Shown piece after piece: positions 1-7,371 of a stretch of DNA of 33,674 nucleotides. Source of the stretch: Alistipes sp. UBA936 (GTDB taxonomy: Bacteria > Bacteroidota > Bacteroidia > Bacteroidales > Rikenellaceae). The stretch spans positions 1-33,674 of the forward strand of contig DBDI01000022.1 in assembly GCA_002293505.1 (NCBI GenBank), in the 5' to 3' direction. The notes beneath the pieces were generated by a model. That model was not told the DNA's origin. It did not search any database and saw only the letters and a program-made list of their open reading frames with translations. Both the position numbers and the translations under genes were made by a program. Each line of letters opens with the position of its first letter. The stretch's first letter is position 1.

Positions 1-153
1 TACCCGGTTAAGTGCCGCGCCCATAAAAACGGCCTAACTTCCGATTGGACAACGGTTTACCTCTACGTCGCCAACCAACTCCCTCAACCCTACAACGCAC
101 AGATAGAGGAGGAAAAGGAAACCGCTACCGTCGAAGACGAATTGACCGAATAA
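1..153 (+). CDS. C-terminal 50 residues of an unidentified protein (partial)
   Basis: An open frame enters from the left edge and stops with TAA at 151-153. The visible residues read YPVKCRAHKNGLTSDWTTVYLYVANQLP and so on, ending in a very acidic tail (EEEKETATVEDELTE). The alternation of hydrophobic and polar residues in TTVYLYVAN is compatible with the last strand of a beta-sandwich domain, but this is only an impression. The family cannot be named from 50 residues. A strong hairpin 16 bases downstream probably closes the transcript. Confidence 0.6.
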   Translation, partial: YPVKCRAHKNGLTSDWTTVYLYVANQLPQPYNAQIEEEKETATVEDELTE

Positions 154-168
154 GTCGACATATCCGAA

Positions 169-208
169 CACAACAGAAGGCCCGCCTGAGGGCGGGCCTT
201 CTGTTGTG
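169..208. terminator. Perfect 18-bp hairpin between converging genes
   Basis: Arms 169-186 and 191-208 are exact reverse complements with a TGAG loop. The hairpin lies between the stop of the plus-strand partial gene (153) and the stop of the minus-strand EF-G-like gene (258), so it can serve both transcripts. No clear T-run follows on either strand, so it may be an RNA 3'-end stabiliser or a non-canonical bidirectional terminator. Confidence 0.6.
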
Positions 209-257
209 CGTATCCTAAGCCGCTGTGGCCGAAGCAACCACCGGCCCAGCGACCTAC

Positions 258-2411
258 CTACTCGTCCTTATCCTCTTCGGTGTAGGATTTCAGGAGTTTG
301 TCCTGAACGTCGGCAGGAACCTGCTCGTAGCTCTGGAACTTCATCGTGTACGAAGCGCGGCCGGAAGTCAACGACGAGAGAGTGGTCGAGTAACGGTACA
401 ACTCAGCCAAGGGCACGCTGGCGACGAGGCGGTCGAAGCCCTTGTCCGAAGACATACCCTGGATCATAGCGCGGCGGTTTTGCAAGTCTGACATCACATC
501 GCCCATCTTGTCGCTCGGCACAAGAACCTCCACGGTGTAGATCGGCTCCATAATCTTCGGCCCGGCGTTTTTGAACGCCTCGCGGAAAGCGTTGCGGCCC
601 GCCAGTTTGAACGAAATTTCGTTCGAATCCACCGGGTGCATCTTACCGTCGTAAACCACCACGCGGATGTCGCGAGCGTAGGAGCCCGTCAGCGGGCCCT
701 CCTCCATCTTCTCCATAATCCCCTTGAGGATTGCGGGCAGGAACCGCGCGTCGATGGCGCCACCTACGATCGAGTTGTAGAACTGCAGCTTGCCGCCCCA
801 CTCCATCTCGTACTCCTCCTTGCCTTTCATCGAAACTGCGATCTCCTTGCCGCCGATCTTGTACTTGGTCGGCTCGTCGATTCCTTCGTAGTAGGGTTCG
901 ATGACGATATGCACCTCGCCGAATTGACCCGCGCCGCCAGATTGTTTCTTGTGGCGGTAGTCGGCCTGTGCGACCTTGGTTATCGTCTCGCGGTAGGGGA
1001 TCTTGGGCGCGAAGTATTCGATCTCCATTTTGTTCTCGTCGGCCAGACGGCGCTTGAGGATGTTCAAATGGTGCTCGCCCTGACCCTGAATGATATTCTG
1101 CTTGAGTTCCTTGGAGTAAGCGACGAGAATCGTCGGGTCTTCGTACTTACACTTGTTGAGAAGTTCTCCCAGTTTTTCGTCTTCGCCCGTCTTGACGGCC
1201 TTCACCGCCGCACGATAGCGGGGTTCGGGGAAGAGCATCGGTTCGATCTCCACGGCGCCTCCCGCCGAAAGAGTGTCGTTGGTCTTGGTGCCTTTCAACT
1301 TGACGGTGCAACCAATGTCGCCGGCGCACATCTCGGTCACCTTCACGCGGTTCTTACCCGCCACGGCGAACAGTTGCGAGATCTTCTCCTTGTTTCCTGT
1401 ACGAACGTTTGTCAACTCGGCGCCCTCGGTGAGCTTGCCGCGCACCACTCGGAAGTAACTGATCTCGCCGAGGTGGCTTTCGATTGCGCTCTTGAAAACG
1501 AAGATCACGGGAGGCGCAGTCGGGTCGGCAACCACGTCCCCACCCTTGGTATCCTTCAGCGGCATTGCGATCTGAGGGTTGGGTGCGACGTTGATAATAA
1601 ATTCCATCAACCGCTTGGTTCCGATATCTTTTTTCGCCGAGGCGCAGAAAATAGGCATCACGGCCCGGTGAGCGATGCCGAGGCGCAAACCAGCGCGAAT
1701 GTCATCCTGGGTGAGCGTACCTTTTTCGAAGTAGAGTTCCATCAGCGCTTCGTCGTGCTCGGCGGCGGCCTCGACCAACTCCTGGTTAAGGGCTGCGGCC
1801 TGCTCGGCATACTCGGCGGGGATGTCCAATTCCTCGCGCGTACCGTTGTCGTCCTTGAAGCGATACATCTTCATCATCAACACGTCCACGAACGCATTGA
1901 ACCCTGTCCCCGGATTCACCGGAAACTGCACCAGCACGGGTTTCACGTGAGCCGCGGCGCGGATACTTTCGATAGTCGAGTCCCAAGTGGCCTTCTCGTG
2001 GTCGAGCTGGTTGACCACACCGATCAGGGGTTTGCCGAGAATTTCGGAGTATCGTTGCTGAATCTCGCTACCGGCTTCGAAACCGCTTTGGGCGTTAAAC
2101 AACATCACCCCGACGTCGGCCACCTTGAAGCCTGAGAACAACCCACCGCAAAAGTCGTCGCTACCCGGCACGTCGATGATGTTGAGTTTGCGGTTCATAA
2201 ACTCGGTGTAGAGTATGGTCGAGTAGATCGAGCGCTTGTACTCGTGTTCCAGATCGGTGTTGTCCGACAGGGTGTTTTCGCCCTCGACCGTTCCGCGCCT
2301 GTCGATGACTTTTCCTTCGTAGGCCATCGCTTCGGCCAGGGTGGTTTTGCCGGAGCCCGGGGCCCCGATAAGCACAATGTCGCGAATGTCTTTTGTTTCG
2401 TAGGTTTTCAT
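258..2411 (-). CDS. EF-G-like translation factor (EF-G2-type paralog lacking the catalytic His)
   Basis: This 717-residue protein has the full EF-G domain order. The GTPase domain shows the P-loop GAPGSGKT at residues 16-23, DVPGS at 80-84 in place of the usual DTPGH, and NQLD at 134-137 in place of NKxD. Domains II to V follow (for example QSGGAGQFGEVHI in domain IV). It matches the Bacteroidetes EF-G paralog family. From the literature as I recall it, the Bacteroides thetaiotaomicron member promotes translation without measurable GTP hydrolysis and matters during carbon starvation and gut colonisation. The missing histidine at residue 84 fits that property. It lies 48 bases downstream of rlmH, with a poor promoter-like TATCTTTA at 2442-2449, so it may be expressed both from its own start site and by read-through. 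Confidence 0.9.
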   Translation of the reverse strand: MKTYETKDIRDIVLIGAPGSGKTTLAEAMAYEGKVIDRRGTVEGENTLSDNTDLEHEYKRSIYSTILYTEFMNRKLNIIDVPGSDDFCGGLFSGFKVADVGVMLFNAQSGFEAGSEIQQRYSEILGKPLIGVVNQLDHEKATWDSTIESIRAAAHVKPVLVQFPVNPGTGFNAFVDVLMMKMYRFKDDNGTREELDIPAEYAEQAAALNQELVEAAAEHDEALMELYFEKGTLTQDDIRAGLRLGIAHRAVMPIFCASAKKDIGTKRLMEFIINVAPNPQIAMPLKDTKGGDVVADPTAPPVIFVFKSAIESHLGEISYFRVVRGKLTEGAELTNVRTGNKEKISQLFAVAGKNRVKVTEMCAGDIGCTVKLKGTKTNDTLSAGGAVEIEPMLFPEPRYRAAVKAVKTGEDEKLGELLNKCKYEDPTILVAYSKELKQNIIQGQGEHHLNILKRRLADENKMEIEYFAPKIPYRETITKVAQADYRHKKQSGGAGQFGEVHIVIEPYYEGIDEPTKYKIGGKEIAVSMKGKEEYEMEWGGKLQFYNSIVGGAIDARFLPAILKGIMEKMEEGPLTGSYARDIRVVVYDGKMHPVDSNEISFKLAGRNAFREAFKNAGPKIMEPIYTVEVLVPSDKMGDVMSDLQNRRAMIQGMSSDKGFDRLVASVPLAELYRYSTTLSSLTSGRASYTMKFQSYEQVPADVQDKLLKSYTEEDKDE

Positions 2412-2441
2412 ATTCAGGTAGTGTTTTTAGGTTTCGAGCGA

Positions 2442-2449
2442 TAAAGATA
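2442..2449 (-). promoter_or_regulatory. Possible -7 element of the EF-G-like gene
   Basis: On the minus strand the rlmH to EF-G gap contains TATCTTTA, one base off the Bacteroidetes TAnnTTTG consensus, about 30 bases before the ATG. No convincing -33 element was seen, so support is weak. Confidence 0.3.
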
Positions 2450-2459
2450 ATAAAAATTT

Positions 2460-2885
2460 CTATTCGTGGTGATAGGGTTCGTTGTTTAGGATGGAAAAAG
2501 CGCGGTAGAGTTGCTCGGCGAAGATTGCGCGGACGATCTGGTGGGAGAAGGTCAGAGGCGAGAGCGACAACAGCTCGTTAGCACGCGCCCTCACGGCGTG
2601 AGAGAATCCAAACGCCCCACCCACCACAAAGCACAAGCGTCGACCGCCCTGAACCAGGCGGCGCTGCAACCAAGAGGCGAACTGCAACGAGGTGAACGCC
2701 GCCCCCTTGTCATCCAACAGTACCACCCAATCGCCCTGAGCCAGCTGCTTCATCAGCGCCTTTTCGTCCGGCACCACGACCACTGCAAAGCGCGCGTAAT
2801 GCGAAATCCGCCGGGAGTACATCTCCACCAGCGATGCGATCTGGGCGCTGTCGGTCTTCCCGATGACGATCAGGTCGATGCTCAT
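2460..2885 (-). CDS. rlmH: 23S rRNA (pseudouridine1915-N3)-methyltransferase RlmH
   Basis: The SPOUT-class methyltransferase RlmH uses S-adenosylmethionine to methylate pseudouridine 1915 in helix 69 of 23S rRNA. The start at 2885 gives MSIDLIVIGKT, the normal family beginning; an in-frame ATG five codons earlier lies inside the upstream gene and is less likely. Family hallmarks are VVLLDDKG, FVVGGAFGFS (cofactor-binding trefoil knot), LTFSHQIVRAIFAEQLYRA and the invariant C-terminus NEPYHHE. The protein is 141 residues against about 155-159 usually, and the shortage is a deletion in the loop after VVVVPDEKA. Its ATG overlaps the TGA of the upstream GH2-like gene (ATGA), which predicts translational coupling. 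Confidence 0.92.
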   Translation of the reverse strand: MSIDLIVIGKTDSAQIASLVEMYSRRISHYARFAVVVVPDEKALMKQLAQGDWVVLLDDKGAAFTSLQFASWLQRRLVQGGRRLCFVVGGAFGFSHAVRARANELLSLSPLTFSHQIVRAIFAEQLYRAFSILNNEPYHHE

Positions 2886-3946
2886 AGGTCGGTGTTCCAC
2901 TCGCCGTCAGCGCCGCTGTAGACCACAGGTCGCAGGGAGTCGGCGGTCTTCATCCACTCGTAGGCCTTGTACATATTGTATCCATTACCGATGGAGGCGC
3001 CGATGGCCCAGCCGACGACATTGGCGCGATTGCGATTGCGGTAGTACATCGTCCGCTGGCGTTCGATCACTTCGGCCACCTGCGTCGGGTCGTTCGGCAC
3101 CAGATCCTCGACTGCCGCGCAATCGACTATAAGAGTGCCCTTACGTTCATACTCGTCGTACACGCTCTTGGGCTGCGGGCCGGAGAGAAAAACCGCCCCC
3201 TGTAGAGACTCGGGAGTCCACAACGAGGCAGTACCAAAGCCCATACGAAACGGGACGTACTCCTCTACCCGACCGTTATGCCTCAGAGTCATCACCCCGC
3301 GGTAGAGGGCTGGATTCTTGGCCGTGTATTGGAAGCGCTGCGTGCCCATCACCTTGTTATAGAAGCGGATGGTGTCGGCGCTGCGCCCGGGGATCACCGC
3401 CTCGGTGGAGAAATAATCTTTCAGCGCTCCCGTCGGGTCGTAGACGTCGTAGCCGAGCGTAACCTTTTCGGGAAAGTTGAACCCGTTCACCACCACCACG
3501 GCAAGGTCGACCACATTGTCGCGCACATACTCGTCGTAATGGCCGGAGATGATCCAGTCGTGGATATGGATGCGGGGCTGCGACCAGATGAAGAAGCCAT
3601 CGGGAGTACCCTCGCCCACGACGGCTAAAGTGTTGCGGCCCTCGTGCAGCAGGTGGGTGACCGAAGCCTCGAACTCAGCCGGAGTACCGTTCACCGTCAG
3701 GGAGAACCGCTCGTCGAAGGCAGGGTTGCGGACGTAGATCTCGCGATCGAGCCACAGGGCGGGAATCTCAACCTCAGCCACGCCGTCGCGAAACATAAGC
3801 CCACGGTAGTATTTCGACCCTGCAAGGCGACCGGCATCGGCCTCGCCGCGAATATCGTAACTGATGAACTCCGCACGCGGCAACGCCTCCTGCGCCGACG
3901 AGACAAACGCACAGAGGACCGCGCAAATCAATACAAGTACTCTCAT
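2882..3946 (-). CDS. Secreted, shortened GH2-like protein, probably catalytically inactive
   Basis: The 354-residue product starts with a signal peptide (MRVLVLICAVLCAFVSSAQ). Residues 25-125 and 125-235 look like the sugar-binding and immunoglobulin-like beta-sandwiches of family 2 glycoside hydrolases. Residues 305-354 (NRNRANVVGWAIGASIGNGY through to GEWNTDL) match the acid/base segment of GH2 beta-galactosidases, where the usual wording is WSLGNExGNG. Here the catalytic Glu position reads Ser/Ile (AIGASIGNG, 314-322), and nearly all of the TIM barrel before it is missing. I infer a deletion derivative that has kept its reading frame, signal peptide and beta-domains. Its stop overlaps the rlmH start, and its start lies 37 bases from the divergent asnS start. 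Confidence 0.75.
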   Translation of the reverse strand: MRVLVLICAVLCAFVSSAQEALPRAEFISYDIRGEADAGRLAGSKYYRGLMFRDGVAEVEIPALWLDREIYVRNPAFDERFSLTVNGTPAEFEASVTHLLHEGRNTLAVVGEGTPDGFFIWSQPRIHIHDWIISGHYDEYVRDNVVDLAVVVVNGFNFPEKVTLGYDVYDPTGALKDYFSTEAVIPGRSADTIRFYNKVMGTQRFQYTAKNPALYRGVMTLRHNGRVEEYVPFRMGFGTASLWTPESLQGAVFLSGPQPKSVYDEYERKGTLIVDCAAVEDLVPNDPTQVAEVIERQRTMYYRNRNRANVVGWAIGASIGNGYNMYKAYEWMKTADSLRPVVYSGADGEWNTDL

Positions 3947-3978
3947 TGCGCAAATCTACAAAATTTCAGTTATCTTTG
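3946..3978 (+). promoter_or_regulatory. asnS promoter (leaderless arrangement)
   Basis: TATCTTTG at 3971-3978 is a perfect Bacteroidetes -7 element, with TTG at 3946-3948 as a possible -33 element (22-base spacer). Only four bases separate the -7 element from the asnS ATG at 3983, so the first transcribed base should be at or next to the A of the ATG. Confidence 0.7.
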
Positions 3979-3982
3979 CAAA

Positions 3983-5401
3983 ATGATACGAACAACACGA
4001 ACAACGGTGGCCGAAGCTCTGGGGGGCGGAGGCAAAGATGGGAAGGGGAATGGAGTCGGGGAGGAGGTAACGATCAAAGGCTGGGTGAGAACCAAGCGAG
4101 GAAACAAAAACGTAGCCTTCATAGCGCTGAACGACGGCTCGACCATAAATAATATACAGATAGTTGCCGATGCCACAGCATTCCCCGAAGAACTGCTGGC
4201 GAGGATAACCACCGGAGCGTGCATACGTGCGACGGGTACGCTGGTGGATAGTCAGGGAGCGGGTCAGAGCGTGGAGGTGCAGGCGCGCGAAATAGATATC
4301 TACGGCGAGGCCGACCCAGCTGACTATCCCTTGCAGAAGAAGGGCCACAGTCTGGAGTTCCTGCGCGAGATTGCCTATCTGAGGCCGAGGACAAATACTT
4401 TCGGTGCCGTGCTACGGGTGCGCCACGCAATGGCCTACGCTATTCACAAATATTTCAACGACAACGGCTTCTACTATCTGCACACTCCCCTGATCACAGC
4501 CAGCGACGCAGAAGGTGCCGGGGCGATGTTCCAGGTGACGACACTCGACGTGAGCGCACCGCCGCGAACGGAAGAGGGCAAGGTGGACTACTCGCAGGAC
4601 TTCTTCGGCAAGCATACATCGCTGACGGTTTCCGGGCAGTTGGAGGGCGAGCTCGGAGCTTTGGCCTTAGGGCAGATCTACACCTTCGGCCCGACATTCC
4701 GTGCAGAGAACAGCAACACCCCCAGGCATCTGGCAGAGTTCTGGATGATCGAGCCGGAGGTCGCATTCTACGAACTGGAGGACGATATGAACCTCGCCGA
4801 GGACTTCCTGAAATACCTGATACGCTACGCGCTGGAGAACTGTGCGGACGACCTGGCGTTCCTCGAAAAGATGTATGACGAAGAGCTCACCGCGCGTCTG
4901 CGAGGCATCGTCGAGAACGACTTCGTGAGGCTGGACTACACCGAGGGAATCGAGATCCTCAAGGCCTCCGGACAGAAGTTCGAGTTCCCGGTCGCCTGGG
5001 GTCTCGACCTGCAAAGCGAACACGAACGATATCTGGTGGAGAAACATTTCAAGAAGCCCGTGATTCTTGTGAACTACCCCGCCTCCATCAAGGCTTTCTA
5101 TATGAAGCAGAACGAGGACGGCAAAACCGTTCAGGCGATGGATGTGCTGTTCCCGCGCATCGGCGAGATCATCGGTGGCTCGGTGCGCGAAGAGAGCTAC
5201 GCAAAACTCAAAGCCAAGATCGACGCCGAAGGAATGGACGAAAAGGAACTGTGGTGGTATATGGATACCCGCCGATGGGGCTCGGCTCCGCACGCCGGCT
5301 TCGGACTGGGCTTCGAGCGACTGATCCTGTTCGTAACAGGAATGGCAAACATACGCGACGTGATACCATTCCCAAGAACCCCGAAAAACGCCGAATTCTA
5401 A
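3983..5401 (+). CDS. asnS: Asparaginyl-tRNA synthetase
   Basis: This class IIb aminoacyl-tRNA synthetase charges tRNA-Asn. The 472-residue protein has an N-terminal OB-fold anticodon-binding domain (about 29-110, VTIKGWVRTKRGNKNVAFIALNDGS), motif 2 FRAENSNTPRHLAEF at about 239-253, and motif 3 with GFGLGFERLILFVTG followed by IRDVIPFPRTP at the C-terminus. The ATG at 3983 is chosen because it is the first one after the promoter and gives the family's usual length; a longer open frame upstream crosses the promoter and the divergent gene. Residues 13-28 are a Gly/Lys/Glu-rich insert (GGGGKDGKGNGVGEE) not usual in the family, encoded by G-run DNA. rpoN follows eight bases after the stop. Confidence 0.95.
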   Translation: MIRTTRTTVAEALGGGGKDGKGNGVGEEVTIKGWVRTKRGNKNVAFIALNDGSTINNIQIVADATAFPEELLARITTGACIRATGTLVDSQGAGQSVEVQAREIDIYGEADPADYPLQKKGHSLEFLREIAYLRPRTNTFGAVLRVRHAMAYAIHKYFNDNGFYYLHTPLITASDAEGAGAMFQVTTLDVSAPPRTEEGKVDYSQDFFGKHTSLTVSGQLEGELGALALGQIYTFGPTFRAENSNTPRHLAEFWMIEPEVAFYELEDDMNLAEDFLKYLIRYALENCADDLAFLEKMYDEELTARLRGIVENDFVRLDYTEGIEILKASGQKFEFPVAWGLDLQSEHERYLVEKHFKKPVILVNYPASIKAFYMKQNEDGKTVQAMDVLFPRIGEIIGGSVREESYAKLKAKIDAEGMDEKELWWYMDTRRWGSAPHAGFGLGFERLILFVTGMANIRDVIPFPRTPKNAEF

Positions 5402-5409
5402 CACACAAA

Positions 5410-6840
5410 GTGATCGACCTCTCACAGAGCCAACTACTGAGGCAGCAACAAACCCTCTCCCCGCAGCAGATCCAGATGATCAAGCTGCTGGAACTCCCCA
5501 CCCTGCAACTCGAACAACGAATCAAACAGGAGATCGAGGAGAACCCGGTACTGGAAGAGGAGGAACGCAACGAGGAAGAGGAAAACGAAGAGGGCCCAAA
5601 GGAGATCTCGGTCGAGGAGTATATAAAGGAAGATGACACCCCGAGCTACAAAACTAAGGCGAACAACTACTCCAAGGACGACAAACAACTCACCCCGACT
5701 ATCTCGGGCAGCAAATCGCTGCACGAGTATCTGCTCGAACAGTTGGGCTACAAGAACCTCAGCGAGCGGGAGATGACCCTCGCGCGGTTCCTTGTGGGCA
5801 GCATCGACGACGACGGATACCTGCGCCGCGACCTTGACGCCGTGGCCGACGACATATCGTTTATGCTCTCCATCGAGACCGACGAGGACGAACTGGAACA
5901 GGTGCTCTATGTGATCCACGAACTGGAACCTGCCGGTATCGGTGCCCGCGACCTGCAGGAGTGCCTTGTGCTACAACTCGAAAGCCTCTCCGGAGAGACG
6001 CGCCAGCGGCAAATGGCGATGAAGATCCTCACACACTACTTCGACGAGTTCGCCAAGAAGCACTTCGAGAAGCTGATGGCACGTCTGGGAATCGAGGACG
6101 AAGAGGAGTTCCGAGAGGTGATGGAGGAGATTATGCATCTCTCGCCGCGGCCCGCAAACCTCTACGACGGAGGCGGAACCCAAACCATACCGTACGTCAC
6201 GCCCGACTTCCTGCTCGATGTACAGGATGGGGAATTTACGCTCAAGCTCAACTCGTGGAACATCCCCGAGATCCGAGTCAGCAAGCGATATCTCGATATG
6301 CTGCGTTCGATGCAGGGAGGCAAAGCAACCACCGAAACCGAAAAAGCAACGCTGCAATTCGTCAAGGGCAAGATCGACTCGGCAAAGTGGTTCATTCAGG
6401 CCATCCAACAACGCCACGACACGCTGATGAGAACGATGACCGAGATACTCGACTACCAGCGAGAGTATTTCCACAGCGGCGACAAGAGCGACCTGCGACC
6501 AATGATCCTCAAAGACATAGCCGAACGAACGAAGCTCGATGTGTCGACCATCTCGCGAGTGGTGAACAGCAAATATGTACAGACGCGCTGGGGGGTGATC
6601 CTGCTGAAGGAGCTCTTCTCGGAGGCGATGGCGACGGAGGACGGAGGCGAGGTTTCGTCCCACGAAATCAAGCAGATACTGCGCGACTGCATCGAGGCTG
6701 AAAATAAGCGCCACCCAATTAAGGACGAAACACTGATGGAAATTCTCAACGCAAAAGGGTACAGGATCGCCCGCCGAACCGTGGCCAAGTATCGCGAAAT
6801 GCTGGGAATCCCCGTCGCAAGATTACGTAAAGAACTATGA
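5410..6840 (+). CDS. rpoN: RNA polymerase sigma-54 factor RpoN
   Basis: Sigma-54 directs RNA polymerase to -24/-12 promoters and needs an AAA+ activator to open them. A GTG start at 5410, eight bases after asnS stops, gives 476 residues beginning VIDLSQSQLLRQQQTLSPQQIQMIKLLELP, the usual region I. An acidic stretch (LEEEERNEEEENEEG) forms region II, core-binding repeats follow, then the helix-turn-helix TISRVVNSKYVQTRWGVI, and the RpoN box ARRTVAKYRE at 454-463 close to the C-terminus. Starts further upstream lie inside asnS in another frame and read as non-family sequence. The close spacing suggests co-transcription and perhaps translational coupling with asnS. Confidence 0.93.
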   Translation: MIDLSQSQLLRQQQTLSPQQIQMIKLLELPTLQLEQRIKQEIEENPVLEEEERNEEEENEEGPKEISVEEYIKEDDTPSYKTKANNYSKDDKQLTPTISGSKSLHEYLLEQLGYKNLSEREMTLARFLVGSIDDDGYLRRDLDAVADDISFMLSIETDEDELEQVLYVIHELEPAGIGARDLQECLVLQLESLSGETRQRQMAMKILTHYFDEFAKKHFEKLMARLGIEDEEEFREVMEEIMHLSPRPANLYDGGGTQTIPYVTPDFLLDVQDGEFTLKLNSWNIPEIRVSKRYLDMLRSMQGGKATTETEKATLQFVKGKIDSAKWFIQAIQQRHDTLMRTMTEILDYQREYFHSGDKSDLRPMILKDIAERTKLDVSTISRVVNSKYVQTRWGVILLKELFSEAMATEDGGEVSSHEIKQILRDCIEAENKRHPIKDETLMEILNAKGYRIARRTVAKYREMLGIPVARLRKEL

Positions 6841-6873
6841 GTCGGAACGCCGACGGCGATTAAATTTTAGGTT

Positions 6874-7371
6874 ATGAAGTATATTATTCGGTCAATCAAA
6901 TACCTCGCGAAATTGGTCGTCCTGTTGGGTGTGATTTTCGTGTTGATGCAGTTGAGCGGCACGTCGACACTTGGTGCCGAGGGTGGTTTCGCTGCGTTTT
7001 GGGAACAGTTTTTCGGCTCGATGAAGGGTCGACTGTTCGCCGCGGCGGTTGTGGTTTGGAGCGCTGTCTACCCTCACGTAGAGTATGTTCGGCGCCACTC
7101 TGGATACGACCTCGGCAAACGTAAGGACGCCATTATCAAGGCTTTCGAGGCGGGCGGGATGATTCCTGCGGAAGTGGAAACGGGGGCAGCGGCGGGCGAG
7201 CGGATGGTTTTTCGCGGCGCAAGTTTTCTTCGCCGTTTGTGGTGGCTGGGCGAGGATCGGGTCACGCTGACTCGCTCTGCGTCAGGTGGTTTCGAAATCG
7301 AGGGTCCTCGCCGATTCGTCAGCGAGGCGCAACACAGAATTCCAAGATATGTCGAGAATGAAAATGAATAG
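6874..7371 (+). CDS. Small membrane protein of unknown function
   Basis: The 165-residue protein has a hydrophobic segment at about 10-29 (LAKLVVLLGVIFVLMQLSG) and a second at about 51-67 (GRLFAAAVVVWSAVYPH), followed by a soluble C-terminal half with basic and glycine-rich stretches (FRGASFLRRLWWLGEDRVTL). I do not recognise a named family; it looks like a conserved Bacteroidales hypothetical. It lies 33 bases after rpoN and its 3' end overlaps the start of the S41 peptidase gene, so it belongs to the same transcription unit. A weak five-pair hairpin (6841-6854) sits in the gap to rpoN. Confidence 0.7.
   Translation: MKYIIRSIKYLAKLVVLLGVIFVLMQLSGTSTLGAEGGFAAFWEQFFGSMKGRLFAAAVVVWSAVYPHVEYVRRHSGYDLGKRKDAIIKAFEAGGMIPAEVETGAAAGERMVFRGASFLRRLWWLGEDRVTLTRSASGGFEIEGPRRFVSEAQHRIPRYVENENE

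Noticed and set aside
636..2135. Long open frame opposite the EF-G-like gene
   Set aside because: It is the antisense of a clear translation factor in GC-rich DNA and shows no recognisable domain.
3644..3982. N-terminal extension of asnS
   Set aside because: It crosses the divergent gene and the promoter at 3971-3978, and the residues do not resemble AsnRS.
6841..6854. 14-mer GTCGGAACGCCGAC whose reverse complement is at 11800-11813 in rnpA
   Set aside because: It is self-complementary at its ends and a single 14-base match is expected by chance in a window this long; the hairpin is only five pairs.
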